Below are positions 1-5,873 of a DNA stretch of 6,439 nucleotides, in pieces (position 1 is the stretch's first letter; each line of letters begins with the position of its first letter). The stretch comes from Planctomycetota bacterium (GTDB lineage: Bacteria > Planctomycetota > Planctomycetia > Pirellulales > UBA7805). The stretch spans positions 1 through 6,439 of the forward strand of contig JABABY010000121.1 of NCBI GenBank assembly GCA_014237955.1, given 5' to 3'. A program made the translations under genes and the position numbers. The notes under the pieces were generated by a model that made no database searches, was not told where the DNA came from, and saw only the letters and a program-made list of their open reading frames with translations.

Positions 1-909
1 TGATAATTCACAGTTTCCGCCCCGCTCTGCTGCCAAATCTACGATCACACTTCCAGGAGACATTCCCCGGACTGCATCGGCGGTGATCAACAACGGCGAC
101 TCCCGACCTGGAATGGCGGCAGTTGTCACCACGACATCCGAATGGGCGACAATCGTGGCCATCAATTCTCGCTGCTTCTGATAAAATTCTTCACCCATTG
201 CCTTGGCATAGCCGCCTTTATCTTCGGCAGTAGTCGTTTCCAATTGCATCTCGACAAATTTTGCTCCCACACTCTCGACTTGTTCTTTGACAGCTGGACG
301 AACATCGTAGGCGCTGACAATCCCGCCAAGCCTTCGCGCCGTCGCGATTGCCTGCAAGCCGGCAACACCTGCACCGATAACGAACACCTTTGCCGCTGCC
401 AATGTGCCCGCAGCAGTCATCATCATAGGAAACATTTTAGGTAGCGCTGTCGCTCCCATAAGCACGGCATGGTAGCCAGCAACAGTGGCCATTGAGGAAA
501 GCACGTCCATCCCCTGAGCCCTGGTGATGCGGGGAATCAGCTCCATCGCAAAATGGGTCGCCCCCCGCTCGGCAATCTGTTGGATCGATTCTGGCGACCC
601 CAGCGGGTCTGAGGTTCCAATCAAAATTTGCCCATCAGAGATTTTGTCGAGATCTGCCTGTCCGGCGTCTCGGTTTGCGCCGAGGCAGCGGACCTGGAGA
701 ACGATGTCGGCAGAAAAAATATCGCCGCGACTTTCCCCAATCTGTGCCCCCTGCTCCGTGTAGGCTGAATCTGGATAGCCTGCCGCATCTCCCGCGCCGG
801 CCTGAATGCTCACTTCAAGCCCAAGCTTGAGCAGCGGAGCAACCGCAGAGGGGACCAAGGCCACCCGCCGTTCGCCAGGATAGGTCTCTTTAGGTACTGC
901 GATCTGCAT
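1..909 (-). CDS. pntA: NAD(P) transhydrogenase alpha subunit, N-terminal part (partial at left edge)
   Basis: This is the alpha subunit (dI, NAD(H)-binding part) of the proton-translocating transhydrogenase, which passes hydride between NADH and NADP+ at the cytoplasmic membrane. I translated the reverse strand by hand: 303 residues are open from ATG 909 to base 1, with no frameshift and no stop, so the C-terminus lies outside the window. The N-terminus begins MQIAVPKET and continues into ERRVALVP, typical of the alanine dehydrogenase/PNT family. Residues 125-140 contain RITRAQGMDVLSS, the RQD-loop region of dI. The Rossmann loop GAGVAGLQA is at 179-187, followed by SAYDVRP at 199-205, whose Asp202 is expected to select NAD over NADP. 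ESVGAKFVE and TTAAIPGRESPLL follow. Bacteria with split subunits have an alpha-1 of about 370-390 residues, so some 70-90 are missing. No Shine-Dalgarno precedes 909. The frame stays open upstream to 1125 (another ATG at 1071), but that extension has no family likeness. Alanine dehydrogenase is a less likely alternative. Confidence 0.93.
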   Translation of the reverse strand, partial: MQIAVPKETYPGERRVALVPSAVAPLLKLGLEVSIQAGAGDAAGYPDSAYTEQGAQIGESRGDIFSADIVLQVRCLGANRDAGQADLDKISDGQILIGTSDPLGSPESIQQIAERGATHFAMELIPRITRAQGMDVLSSMATVAGYHAVLMGATALPKMFPMMMTAAGTLAAAKVFVIGAGVAGLQAIATARRLGGIVSAYDVRPAVKEQVESVGAKFVEMQLETTTAEDKGGYAKAMGEEFYQKQRELMATIVAHSDVVVTTAAIPGRESPLLITADAVRGMSPGSVIVDLAAERGGNCELS

Positions 910-941
910 GCCGGAAACACCGATTGAATCACTCTTTAACG

Positions 942-957
942 CCAATAGGCCCAATAG
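942..957. repeat. Short direct repeat CCAATAG x2 upstream of pntA
   Basis: CCAATAG occurs at 942-948 and again at 951-957, a 9-bp period, which is close to one helical turn. It lies about 33-48 bp upstream of the pntA ATG, where an activator or repressor could bind. It is short enough to be chance, and no known motif is recognised. Confidence 0.3.
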
Positions 958-1114
958 CTTAATCGCATGCCCCGGAGTCGCAAAGGCAGTAACTGCCAGA
1001 CGCTGAAAAACCCGCCAAAACCACACCCCACCAGAGGGGCCAAGGGGCTTTATGCTCCCGGGTCCTCTCATTATGCGAAAAATGGCCGCTGAAACGACTA
1101 TTGCAGATTGGGAA

Positions 1115-1168
1115 GAGAGAACCCCTCACGGGCCGAGTCGCATCTTGTAGGCCGTCTCTCAAAGGGGT
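1115..1168 (+). promoter_or_regulatory. Candidate structured leader of rplM (possible pseudoknot)
   Basis: On the rplM strand, GAGAGA (1115-1120) can pair with TCTCTC (1155-1160), enclosing GGCC (1131-1134) that can pair with GGCC (1150-1153). ACCCCT (1121-1126) can pair with AGGGGT (1163-1168). The last pairing crosses the first, so the segment can form an H-type pseudoknot or switch between two folds. It ends 105 nt before the rplM start. L13 is known to repress its own mRNA in E. coli, and several bacterial L13 leader RNAs have been described, so a leader here would be sensible. I cannot match it to a named leader family. Whether it is transcribed is unknown, because the possible -10 box lies downstream at 1187. 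Confidence 0.3.
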
Positions 1169-1230
1169 AGATTGGCTCTTTCGCCCTAAAATTTTGTGCC
1201 TCGCAATGCGTCGAGATTTTCCTCCCAAAT

Positions 1231-1248
1231 CGCAGTCCATCGACTGCG
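1231..1248 (+). promoter_or_regulatory. Perfect 7-bp hairpin just before the rplM start
   Basis: CGCAGTC (1231-1237) and GACTGCG (1242-1248) form a perfect stem around a CATC loop, ending 25 nt before the rplM ATG. No Shine-Dalgarno sequence lies between the hairpin and the start codon. A stem at this spot could be a binding site for L13 or could modulate ribosome entry. Its function is inference; the complementarity is direct. Confidence 0.4.
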
Positions 1249-1273
1249 GTGTCCAACCGGAAGTCCGTTAACG

Positions 1274-1699
1274 ATGAAAACCTATATGGCCAAAGCTGGC
1301 GAAGTCGATCGCCAATGGTGGCTTTTTGATGCGGAAGATCAGGTTGTGGGTCGACTCGCCGTCAAAATCGCAACCCTTTTGATGGGCAAGCATCGGCCAA
1401 CGTATACACCACACGTCGATACTGGTGATTACGTGGTTGTCGTCAATGCCGAGAAGGTTACTTTTACGGGCAACAAGTGGGATCAGAAACAATATACCCG
1501 CTACACGGGATGGCCCGGTTTACGTGTCGAGACGGCCGCCGATCGTCGTGAGAGACATCCGGAGCGGATTTTGCAAGAAGCTGTTCGGCGGATGCTCCCC
1601 AAAAATAAACTGGGTAGAAGAATGCTGGAGAAGCTAAAAGTGTATGTTGGCGAGGGACATCCCCACCAAGCCCAAGACCCTAAACCCCATACTGGATGA
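1274..1699 (+). CDS. rplM: 50S ribosomal protein L13
   Basis: L13 is an early-assembly protein of the large ribosomal subunit that binds 23S rRNA. The 141-residue product matches the usual 140-150. Landmarks are the start MKTYMAKAGEVDRQWW, then VGRLAVKIATLLMGKH (25-40), TYTPHVDTGDYVVVVNAEK (43-61), TGNKWDQKQYTRYTGWPG (65-82), and the signature AVRRMLPKNKLGRRML (103-118) followed by LKVYVGEGHPHQAQDP (121-136). The frame is open upstream to an ATG at 1196, but those 26 residues do not resemble L13, so ATG 1274 is chosen. There is no Shine-Dalgarno before it. It is the first gene of the conserved rplM-rpsI pair, with a 91-bp gap to rpsI. Confidence 0.98.
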   Translation: MKTYMAKAGEVDRQWWLFDAEDQVVGRLAVKIATLLMGKHRPTYTPHVDTGDYVVVVNAEKVTFTGNKWDQKQYTRYTGWPGLRVETAADRRERHPERILQEAVRRMLPKNKLGRRMLEKLKVYVGEGHPHQAQDPKPHTG

Positions 1700-1790
1700 T
1701 TCAGCATACTGAATGAAGTCAACACGACCGTTTCAGATACCAGGAATAGCTCTTACCTACATTATTATTGTATTGTAAAAAAGTAAAATT
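1700..1790 (+). other. rplM-rpsI spacer with small hairpin and AT-rich start region
   Basis: This 91-bp spacer is longer than the tight gap usual for this pair. ATTCAG (1699-1704) and CTGAAT (1709-1714) form a 6-bp stem with a CATA loop that touches the rplM stop codon. It has no T-run after it, so it is not an intrinsic terminator. The last 35 bases before rpsI are strongly A/T-rich and without a Shine-Dalgarno, suggesting initiation on an unstructured leader. Co-transcription with rplM is likely but not shown. Confidence 0.5.
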
Positions 1791-2192
1791 ATGGCAAAAA
1801 CAGCACCACAAGATTTCCTAGGCACGGGACGCAGAAAGTCGTCCATCGCCCGCGTTCGAGTCCGTTCGGGCAATGGCAAGATCGTGATCAACAAAAAAAC
1901 ACTCGAAGAGTATTTTACTCGTGATCAGGATCGGAATGCTGTGGTTGCTCCTCTTGATCAGTCGGGAAAACGTGGTGAAGTTGATGTAGTCATTCGAGTC
2001 CATGGCGGGGGCACGACTGGACAATCGGGTGCATGTAAACTCGGGATTGCTCGAGCCATTTTTAAGTTCGACCCCGAACTTGAGGGTTCGCTGCGTGAAG
2101 CACAACTCTTGACTCGCGATGGCCGAATGAAGGAACGCAAAAAACCGGGCCTTCGTGGTGCTCGCAAATCGACACAATTCTCTAAGCGTTAA
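1791..2192 (+). CDS. rpsI: 30S ribosomal protein S9
   Basis: S9 sits in the head of the small subunit, and its C-terminal tail reaches the P-site tRNA anticodon stem-loop. The 133-residue product is of normal length (about 130). Landmarks are GTGRRKSSIARVRV at 11-24, the conserved glycine-rich signature GGGTTGQSGACKLGIARAI at 72-90, LLTRDGRMKERKKPGL at 106-121, and the invariant-type C-terminus QFSKR that contacts tRNA. The ATG at 1791 gives the expected N-terminus. No Shine-Dalgarno precedes it; the upstream 35 bases are A/T-rich. It follows rplM on the same strand, as in most bacteria, and converges on the unknown gene ending at 2305. Confidence 0.98.
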   Translation: MAKTAPQDFLGTGRRKSSIARVRVRSGNGKIVINKKTLEEYFTRDQDRNAVVAPLDQSGKRGEVDVVIRVHGGGTTGQSGACKLGIARAIFKFDPELEGSLREAQLLTRDGRMKERKKPGLRGARKSTQFSKR

Positions 2193-2304
2193 TCGCTAGG
2201 AATGGATTGTGTAGGCCCTGCTCGGCGATTTTATCTGGGTGGTCTTTCTTTGCGCCGCCTTTCTCTGTGCCGTCCGCTGCCGTCTGCAATGCGGGGCCCA
2301 GCAT
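2193..2304. other. Convergent spacer after rpsI
   Basis: This 112-bp gap lies between two converging genes. A bidirectional terminator would be expected, but I see no hairpin followed by a T-run. The plus strand is pyrimidine-rich and holds an imperfect 15-bp tandem repeat (2242-2271). Termination may be Rho-dependent or use weak structure. Confidence 0.5.
2242..2271. repeat. Imperfect 15-bp tandem duplication
   Basis: Two adjacent 15-mers, GTCTTTCTTTGCGCC (2242-2256) and GCCTTTCTCTGTGCC (2257-2271), agree at 12 of 15 positions. It looks like an old local duplication in non-coding DNA. No function is evident. Confidence 0.45.
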
Positions 2305-3507
2305 TTAACGCCTGCGGGAATTTGACGCGGCGTCAACGCTCGGCCTGCCAGAAATTCCACGCCAGCGCAGCGATGGTCGATTGCCCCGCACGATCGGGTC
2401 ATCAACGGGCGATGTTGTAGCGTCAAAACAAAGAGTCCCTAGACCCAGCAGCCATTCAACATCGCCGGAGTGGCCGTAATTTTCCCCATAATAGGTTGTA
2501 CAGTGCTTGAGAATATTATCGAAATAGGCTCTCGTTCGGCGACGCGAATCATTGCCTGCATACCAATCCAATAATTGTCGACTACGGGATTTGATTGCCT
2601 GGCGGGCCGGAGCCCGAACGGTCTCATCGAGATGGCAAGGATTGAGAACCTCATCCCAATGGACACTCACATATTGGGCAAAGAGCGGTGATTCTACTGA
2701 AAAATGCTCTCGTAATTTCCAGTACTCGCCCTTGCGGACAACCATGGCCGGTACCATGTGACCTTGCAGTTTGACCGGTTGCGTCAGATTCAAATAAAAT
2801 TTGAGGCCCGTGTAGTTGGTGGCCATATCGGCATTTGAATAAATGCCCGTTGAAGTGATCCCTAAAAAGCTCGATTCTGTAACCCATCCGCAAACGTCCG
2901 CGGCCTTTTGCATGGCCAGCTCGTGGGTTTGTCCCATAAGGCGTGCTGCCTGATAGGCGGTGTAGTAGTGGTAGCCCATGGCGAAGAAGTGTCCGATTTT
3001 ATCCGTGCCAAAATAATGGCCATGGACCTTAATGGTGGAACACCGCATGAACAGCAAGCGATTGTAGTGACGGGGATCCGGAACACCTGGTCCCTGCAAA
3101 TAGACACTTGCTTCTTTCTCTGCGCGATAGGCTAAACGGCGACCAGATGTAACATCCCGATAATTGGTGGCTTCCAGGCTGTCCTCAACTTTTTCAATCA
3201 GAGACAGTGCGTTTGGCAATTGCTGACGAACACATTTGGCCAATGCCGCAGGACTTTGCTGTCGGGCAAGACGGGCCCCGCCCAAATCTGGAAGCAACGA
3301 GTTCTTTTCGGCCGCGATATTTTTATTTGCCTGCTTGACTCCGCGGGATACAACACCATAAAGCATTTGGTTCCAATAGTTTCCCATATCCAACAGTGAT
3401 TCCCCGATGGGGACGCTGTACTGATCCACTTCATGTCCGGTACAGGGAGTGGACACAACAGTCGCCAGTGCAAAACATGTAACAATAAAGCAAGCGTTTT
3501 TGCTCAT
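2305..3507 (-). CDS. Exported protein of unknown function with a GTDKxGHF motif
   Basis: I do not recognise this gene by name. Starting at ATG 3507 it encodes 400 residues. The N-terminus has a signal peptide: MSKN, then a hydrophobic run at about 6-19, then STPCTG-HE as a likely cleavage region, so the mature protein should be periplasmic or outside. No other membrane segment is seen. The middle carries HGHYFGTDKIGHFF at 162-175 followed by a Tyr/His-rich stretch, and later STGIYSNADMATNYTG at 219-234. The Asp-Lys-x-x-His-Phe core recalls the motif of VanZ-like and YfiM/DUF2279 proteins, but that is only a short likeness. His162, His164, Asp169 and His173 could bind metal; this is inference. 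The last 35 or so residues are arginine-rich and look unconserved. The frame is open upstream to ATG 3729; the 74-residue extension would bury the signal peptide, so 3507 is preferred. There is no Shine-Dalgarno. It converges on rpsI. Confidence 0.8.
   Translation of the reverse strand: MSKNACFIVTCFALATVVSTPCTGHEVDQYSVPIGESLLDMGNYWNQMLYGVVSRGVKQANKNIAAEKNSLLPDLGGARLARQQSPAALAKCVRQQLPNALSLIEKVEDSLEATNYRDVTSGRRLAYRAEKEASVYLQGPGVPDPRHYNRLLFMRCSTIKVHGHYFGTDKIGHFFAMGYHYYTAYQAARLMGQTHELAMQKAADVCGWVTESSFLGITSTGIYSNADMATNYTGLKFYLNLTQPVKLQGHMVPAMVVRKGEYWKLREHFSVESPLFAQYVSVHWDEVLNPCHLDETVRAPARQAIKSRSRQLLDWYAGNDSRRRTRAYFDNILKHCTTYYGENYGHSGDVEWLLGLGTLCFDATTSPVDDPIVRGNRPSLRWRGISGRPSVDAASNSRRR
2322..2336. 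repeat. 15-bp palindrome TTGACGC-G-GCGTCAA
   Basis: TTGACGC and GCGTCAA are perfect inverted 7-mers around one G. They lie inside the extreme 3' end of the unknown exported-protein gene, in codons for Val-Asp-Ala-Ala-Ser. The same half-site occurs in the palindrome at 3889-3898. It could be a protein-binding site or chance. Confidence 0.35.
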
Positions 3508-3587
3508 CAGAACATTGGTTGTTGATACATGGGGCCTGGAAAATCGAAACGGTAACCGGCAATGGGGACATTGTGCCATACCCCCAT
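3507..3587 (-). CDS. Possible 26-codon upstream ORF overlapping the start of the exported-protein gene
   Basis: In a frame different from the main gene, ATG at 3587 opens a 26-residue ORF (begins MGVWHNVPIAGY, ends MYQQPMF). Its stop TGA shares a base with the start of the 400-residue gene (TGATG, 3509-3505). Such overlap is the usual arrangement for translational coupling. No Shine-Dalgarno precedes it and no family is recognised. The ORF is short enough to be chance, so this is a tentative entry. Confidence 0.2.
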   Translation of the reverse strand: MGVWHNVPIAGYRFDFPGPMYQQPMF

Positions 3588-3887
3588 TAATGTCGACAAT
3601 TGAATCCGGAATGTTCGGAATCTTCAGATCAGTCATCATAGGAGTTTCAGATGAAACCACCCTCGCAATCGACAATGCTGTTACAACCGTTAGAATCTTC
3701 CAGTTGCGGCACATTCCTATCGGGTACATTTGTTCGTGTTTCGAACTTTGCCGGGGCCTTTTCTTTCCCGAGGTCCATGTGAGTAGGCATGGAGCAAACC
3801 AAGGGAATGCTCGAGAGACTGCAGAAAGATGTGGCTGTTAGCCCTTCAGCCGAATGGCCCCACCCATAAATCGGATATTTAGGTTGC

Positions 3888-3916
3888 TTGACGCGTCATC
3901 GAGTGGGGCATACCCT
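3888..3916 (+). promoter_or_regulatory. Candidate sigma70 promoter for the ABM-protein gene
   Basis: TTGACG at 3888-3893 matches the -35 consensus at 5 of 6 bases. Exactly 17 bp later, TACCCT at 3911-3916 matches the -10 consensus at 3 of 6. A transcript starting near 3923 would have a leader of about 34 nt containing the ribosome binding site. The weak -10 keeps confidence modest. Confidence 0.4.
3889..3898. promoter_or_regulatory. Palindrome TGACGCGTCA overlapping the -35 element
   Basis: This perfect 10-bp palindrome covers most of the candidate -35 box, a usual place for a repressor operator. The half-site TGACGC/GCGTCA is shared with the palindrome at 2322-2336. The regulator is unknown. 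Confidence 0.35.
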
Positions 3917-3941
3917 GCTGGAGTCTTTTGCAAGCTTTCCT

Positions 3942-3947
3942 GAGGAG
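3942..3947 (+). promoter_or_regulatory. Strong ribosome binding site GAGGAG
   Basis: GAGGAG lies 9 nt before ATG 3957 and fixes that start over the in-frame ATG at 3888. It is the only clear Shine-Dalgarno sequence in the window. Confidence 0.8.
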
Positions 3948-3956
3948 AACACAATT

Positions 3957-4241
3957 ATGATCACTGTCGGCATGAACTATCACACTTTGCCGGGCAAACA
4001 GGCTGCTTTTGAAGAAAAGTTTGCTGCCGTTATCGAAGCCCTCAACGCCGCTGAGGGACATTCCTCATCGACACTCTGGAAGGATGTTAGCGACAGTGAC
4101 TCCTACCTCATCACGAGCGAATGGTCCGATGACCAAGCGTTTGGGGACTTCATTCAGAGCGATGCGTTTCGCGCAGTCACCAGTTGGGGGAAAGAGGAGA
4201 TTCTCTCCGGTCGCCCAAAACACAAAATTTACAAGCATTAA
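3957..4241 (+). CDS. ABM-domain protein (antibiotic biosynthesis monooxygenase / heme oxygenase-like fold)
   Basis: A 94-residue cytoplasmic protein with the pattern of the ABM dimeric alpha-beta barrel family. It starts with a beta strand MITVGMNYHTLPGK, followed by a helix with FEEKFAAVIEAL (18-29), then GHSSSTLWKDVSDSDSYLI (34-52), SEWSDDQAFGDFIQSDAFR (54-72), and a C-terminal GRPKHKIY (85-92). The spacing of SEW, the aromatic AF..F and the S..FR segment is typical. Members include heme-degrading IsdG/HmoB types and quinone or polyketide oxygenases, but many have no known substrate. Asn7 could correspond to the heme-oxygenase Asn, but no matching His is seen in the SDAFR helix, so heme degradation is not supported. 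The Shine-Dalgarno at 3942 fixes the start. It has its own promoter and converges on the S10 peptidase with a 31-bp gap. Confidence 0.88.
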   Translation: MITVGMNYHTLPGKQAAFEEKFAAVIEALNAAEGHSSSTLWKDVSDSDSYLITSEWSDDQAFGDFIQSDAFRAVTSWGKEEILSGRPKHKIYKH

Positions 4242-4272
4242 ATTTGCGATGGGAACGCTTACTAACCGACCA

Positions 4273-5835
4273 TCAAGGGCTTGTTGCACTCTGGTAAAAG
4301 CGCACCAGATCAGACTTGAGTTTTTGCAGTGATGGACCGTGTACGTACATCATGTGACCAGCATCATAATAGGCCATCGTGATGTTTTTACGTAATTCCG
4401 GTCCAAGGCCCAAGTGATTGAAGGTATATTCAGATCCTAAAAACGGCGTTGCAAGATCAAAATATCCGCTAGCTACAAAAACCTTCAGGTGCGTGTTTTT
4501 GGTCATCGCATCATTCAATGAACCGATCGCATTGGCATAGTTGTTTGTAAATCGCTTATAATTCCAAGGCCGGACTTTGTCTGAGATAACCTCATAAGGA
4601 ATATCTCGCTTGATATTTAAGTCATTGTGCAGATAGTGATAGAGCGTTGCCGTATAGGGCGCAAAAATCGCTGCACTGCTCGGATCGTAGCCTGCGCGAT
4701 TTCCACCTGGGTTGGAATCGACACCGACAAATCGACTGTCGAATCGGCCAACGAGTTTCCGTTCGTCCTGAAGGATATTCTTCGCAAAGCGATAATTATC
4801 GACGCGAATTTCGTTGCGGTCCAGAAATTCGGCCGAAAGGCCGGTATAGCGAACGAGTTTGTCGATGATCACCTGCCTTTCTTCTGGCGGCAAATCATCT
4901 CCTTTAAAAAGAGCATTGTTGTATTCGCCGCTAGCAAATTCCCTTACCTCCGCTAACGTTTTTCCGAGGTCTTCTTGCAAGTCCGGTGGCAACCGCTTGT
5001 GATACCAAGCGGTTGCGGTATAGGTGGGCAAAAACAACACGTAAGGCAAATCATTATTTTGATTAAAAACGATAGTGGCAAAATCAAGAATCGAAGAAAC
5101 CAGCACGATACCGTTGAGTGTCATATTGTATCGATCGAACAGATGGGCCGAGAGGCCCGCCGCACGAAGTGTCCCATAACTTTCTCCGATTAAAAAACGG
5201 GGGGACTGCCACCGGTTGTAGCGAGTGGTATAGAGATGGATAAACTGCCCTACCGACTCGATGTCCTCATCAAATCCATGAAATTGTTTTTTATCTTCTC
5301 CTGCAGCCGGTCGGCTGTAGCCAGTACTAACGGGATCAATAAAAACGAGATCTGTCTGATCAAGCAATGATTCAGAGTTGGGAACCAACTTATACGGCGG
5401 CATTCGCGGTTGTGCATCATCATGGATCGGCACGCGCCGCGGTCCCAACATGCCGAGATGGAGCCATATTGAAGAGGAGCCTGGGCCACCATTAAAGCAA
5501 AATGAAATGGGGCGCTTGCCTAGATTTTTTATTCCGTCCTTCGTGTAAGCGATAAAAAATATATTGGCTGTGGGTTTGTTGGCCGCATCTTCGGCGTGCA
5601 TGACAAGGGTACCGGCAGTCGCAGTATATTCCAGTTCTTGATCACAAATAGTGATCCGGTGATGTGTGACCGTCAGTTCGTCTTCAGTGGTCGTTGCAGC
5701 AACCTTCTTCGCCGGCTCTTCCGAAGAAGAATCAGGGGCCTCTGCTCGCAGCGAACTCGCTACAGATAGGCCCGATATGACCAGTGCCATCACGGTAGGG
5801 ATACAGAGTGCTTTTGCAGAATGGAGGAGTATCAT
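4273..5835 (-). CDS. Secreted serine carboxypeptidase-like protein, peptidase family S10
   Basis: Family S10 enzymes remove C-terminal residues from peptides with an alpha/beta-hydrolase Ser-Asp-His triad; bacterial members are usually exported. From ATG 5835 the product is 520 residues. The signal peptide spans about 1-31 (hydrophobic CIPTVMALVISGLSVASS, then LRAEA). The substrate/oxyanion motif FNGGPGSSS is at 114-122, with LGMLGPRRV after it. LVFIDPVSTGYSR (163-175) is the family's D-P-V-x-x-G-Y-S motif. The nucleophile Ser219 is in GESYG (217-221), Asp460 is in ASGYFDLATP, and His494 is in DAGHMMYVHG. All three catalytic positions are present, so it is probably active. The open frame reaches ATG 5952, but that lies inside smpB and would put 39 residues ahead of the signal peptide, so 5835 is chosen. 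It is 91 bp downstream of smpB and may have its own promoter: a TATACT box at 5897-5892, with no good -35. Confidence 0.93.
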   Translation of the reverse strand: MILLHSAKALCIPTVMALVISGLSVASSLRAEAPDSSSEEPAKKVAATTTEDELTVTHHRITICDQELEYTATAGTLVMHAEDAANKPTANIFFIAYTKDGIKNLGKRPISFCFNGGPGSSSIWLHLGMLGPRRVPIHDDAQPRMPPYKLVPNSESLLDQTDLVFIDPVSTGYSRPAAGEDKKQFHGFDEDIESVGQFIHLYTTRYNRWQSPRFLIGESYGTLRAAGLSAHLFDRYNMTLNGIVLVSSILDFATIVFNQNNDLPYVLFLPTYTATAWYHKRLPPDLQEDLGKTLAEVREFASGEYNNALFKGDDLPPEERQVIIDKLVRYTGLSAEFLDRNEIRVDNYRFAKNILQDERKLVGRFDSRFVGVDSNPGGNRAGYDPSSAAIFAPYTATLYHYLHNDLNIKRDIPYEVISDKVRPWNYKRFTNNYANAIGSLNDAMTKNTHLKVFVASGYFDLATPFLGSEYTFNHLGLGPELRKNITMAYYDAGHMMYVHGPSLQKLKSDLVRFYQSATSP

Positions 5836-5873
5836 ACTTTTGGGTGGGGACTGGATTGAGATATGGGTCGGGT

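Larger units (their letters stand above)
910..1273. other. Divergent intergenic region between pntA and rplM
   Basis: This 364-bp spacer separates leftward pntA from rightward rplM and must hold the promoters and leaders of both. Small ORFs run through it on both strands, but none resembles a protein family and they are probably chance. The left half has a direct repeat (942-957) and a short CCCC/GGGG hairpin (1026-1039). The right half has the paired segments at 1115-1168, a weak CTCG/CGAG stem at 1200-1215 and a strong hairpin at 1231-1248. A TAAAAT box at 1187-1192 could be a -10 element for rplM, but I see no matching -35 at 16-18 bp. Confidence 0.7.
3508..3956. other. Divergent region between the unknown exported-protein gene and the ABM-protein gene
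   Basis: This 449-bp stretch must carry both divergent promoters. On the minus strand the frame of the exported-protein gene stays open up to ATG 3729. Read that way it encodes CPHCRLPFRF, at residues 54-63 counted from 3729, like one half of a zinc ribbon, with no second Cys pair nearby. Near the right end are a TGACGCGTCA palindrome, a sigma70-like promoter and a strong ribosome binding site for the rightward gene. A small stem GGCTG/CAGCC flanks 3834-3852. No other gene is seen. Confidence 0.55.

Noticed and set aside
959..1240. 93-residue minus-strand ORF in the pntA-rplM spacer
   Set aside because: No family likeness, no ribosome binding site, and it overlaps the structured leader elements.
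1196..1273. N-terminal extension of L13 from ATG 1196
   Set aside because: The extra 26 residues do not look like L13, and the segment contains the perfect 1231-1248 hairpin; MKTYMAKAGE at 1274 is a normal L13 start.
1818..2177. 119-residue ORF opposite rpsI
   Set aside because: It is antisense to a highly conserved ribosomal protein gene and shows no domain; a shadow of rpsI codon usage.
2193..2304. Intrinsic terminator between the converging genes
   Set aside because: No GC-rich stem followed by a T-run could be found on either strand.
2196..2426. Minus-strand ORF with a repeated AQRK pattern
   Set aside because: The pattern comes from the 15-bp tandem duplication, and the ORF overlaps the real gene in another frame; no start signal.
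3888..3956. Longer ABM protein starting at ATG 3888
   Set aside because: It would begin within the candidate -35 element and ignore the strong Shine-Dalgarno at 3942; the extension has no family likeness.
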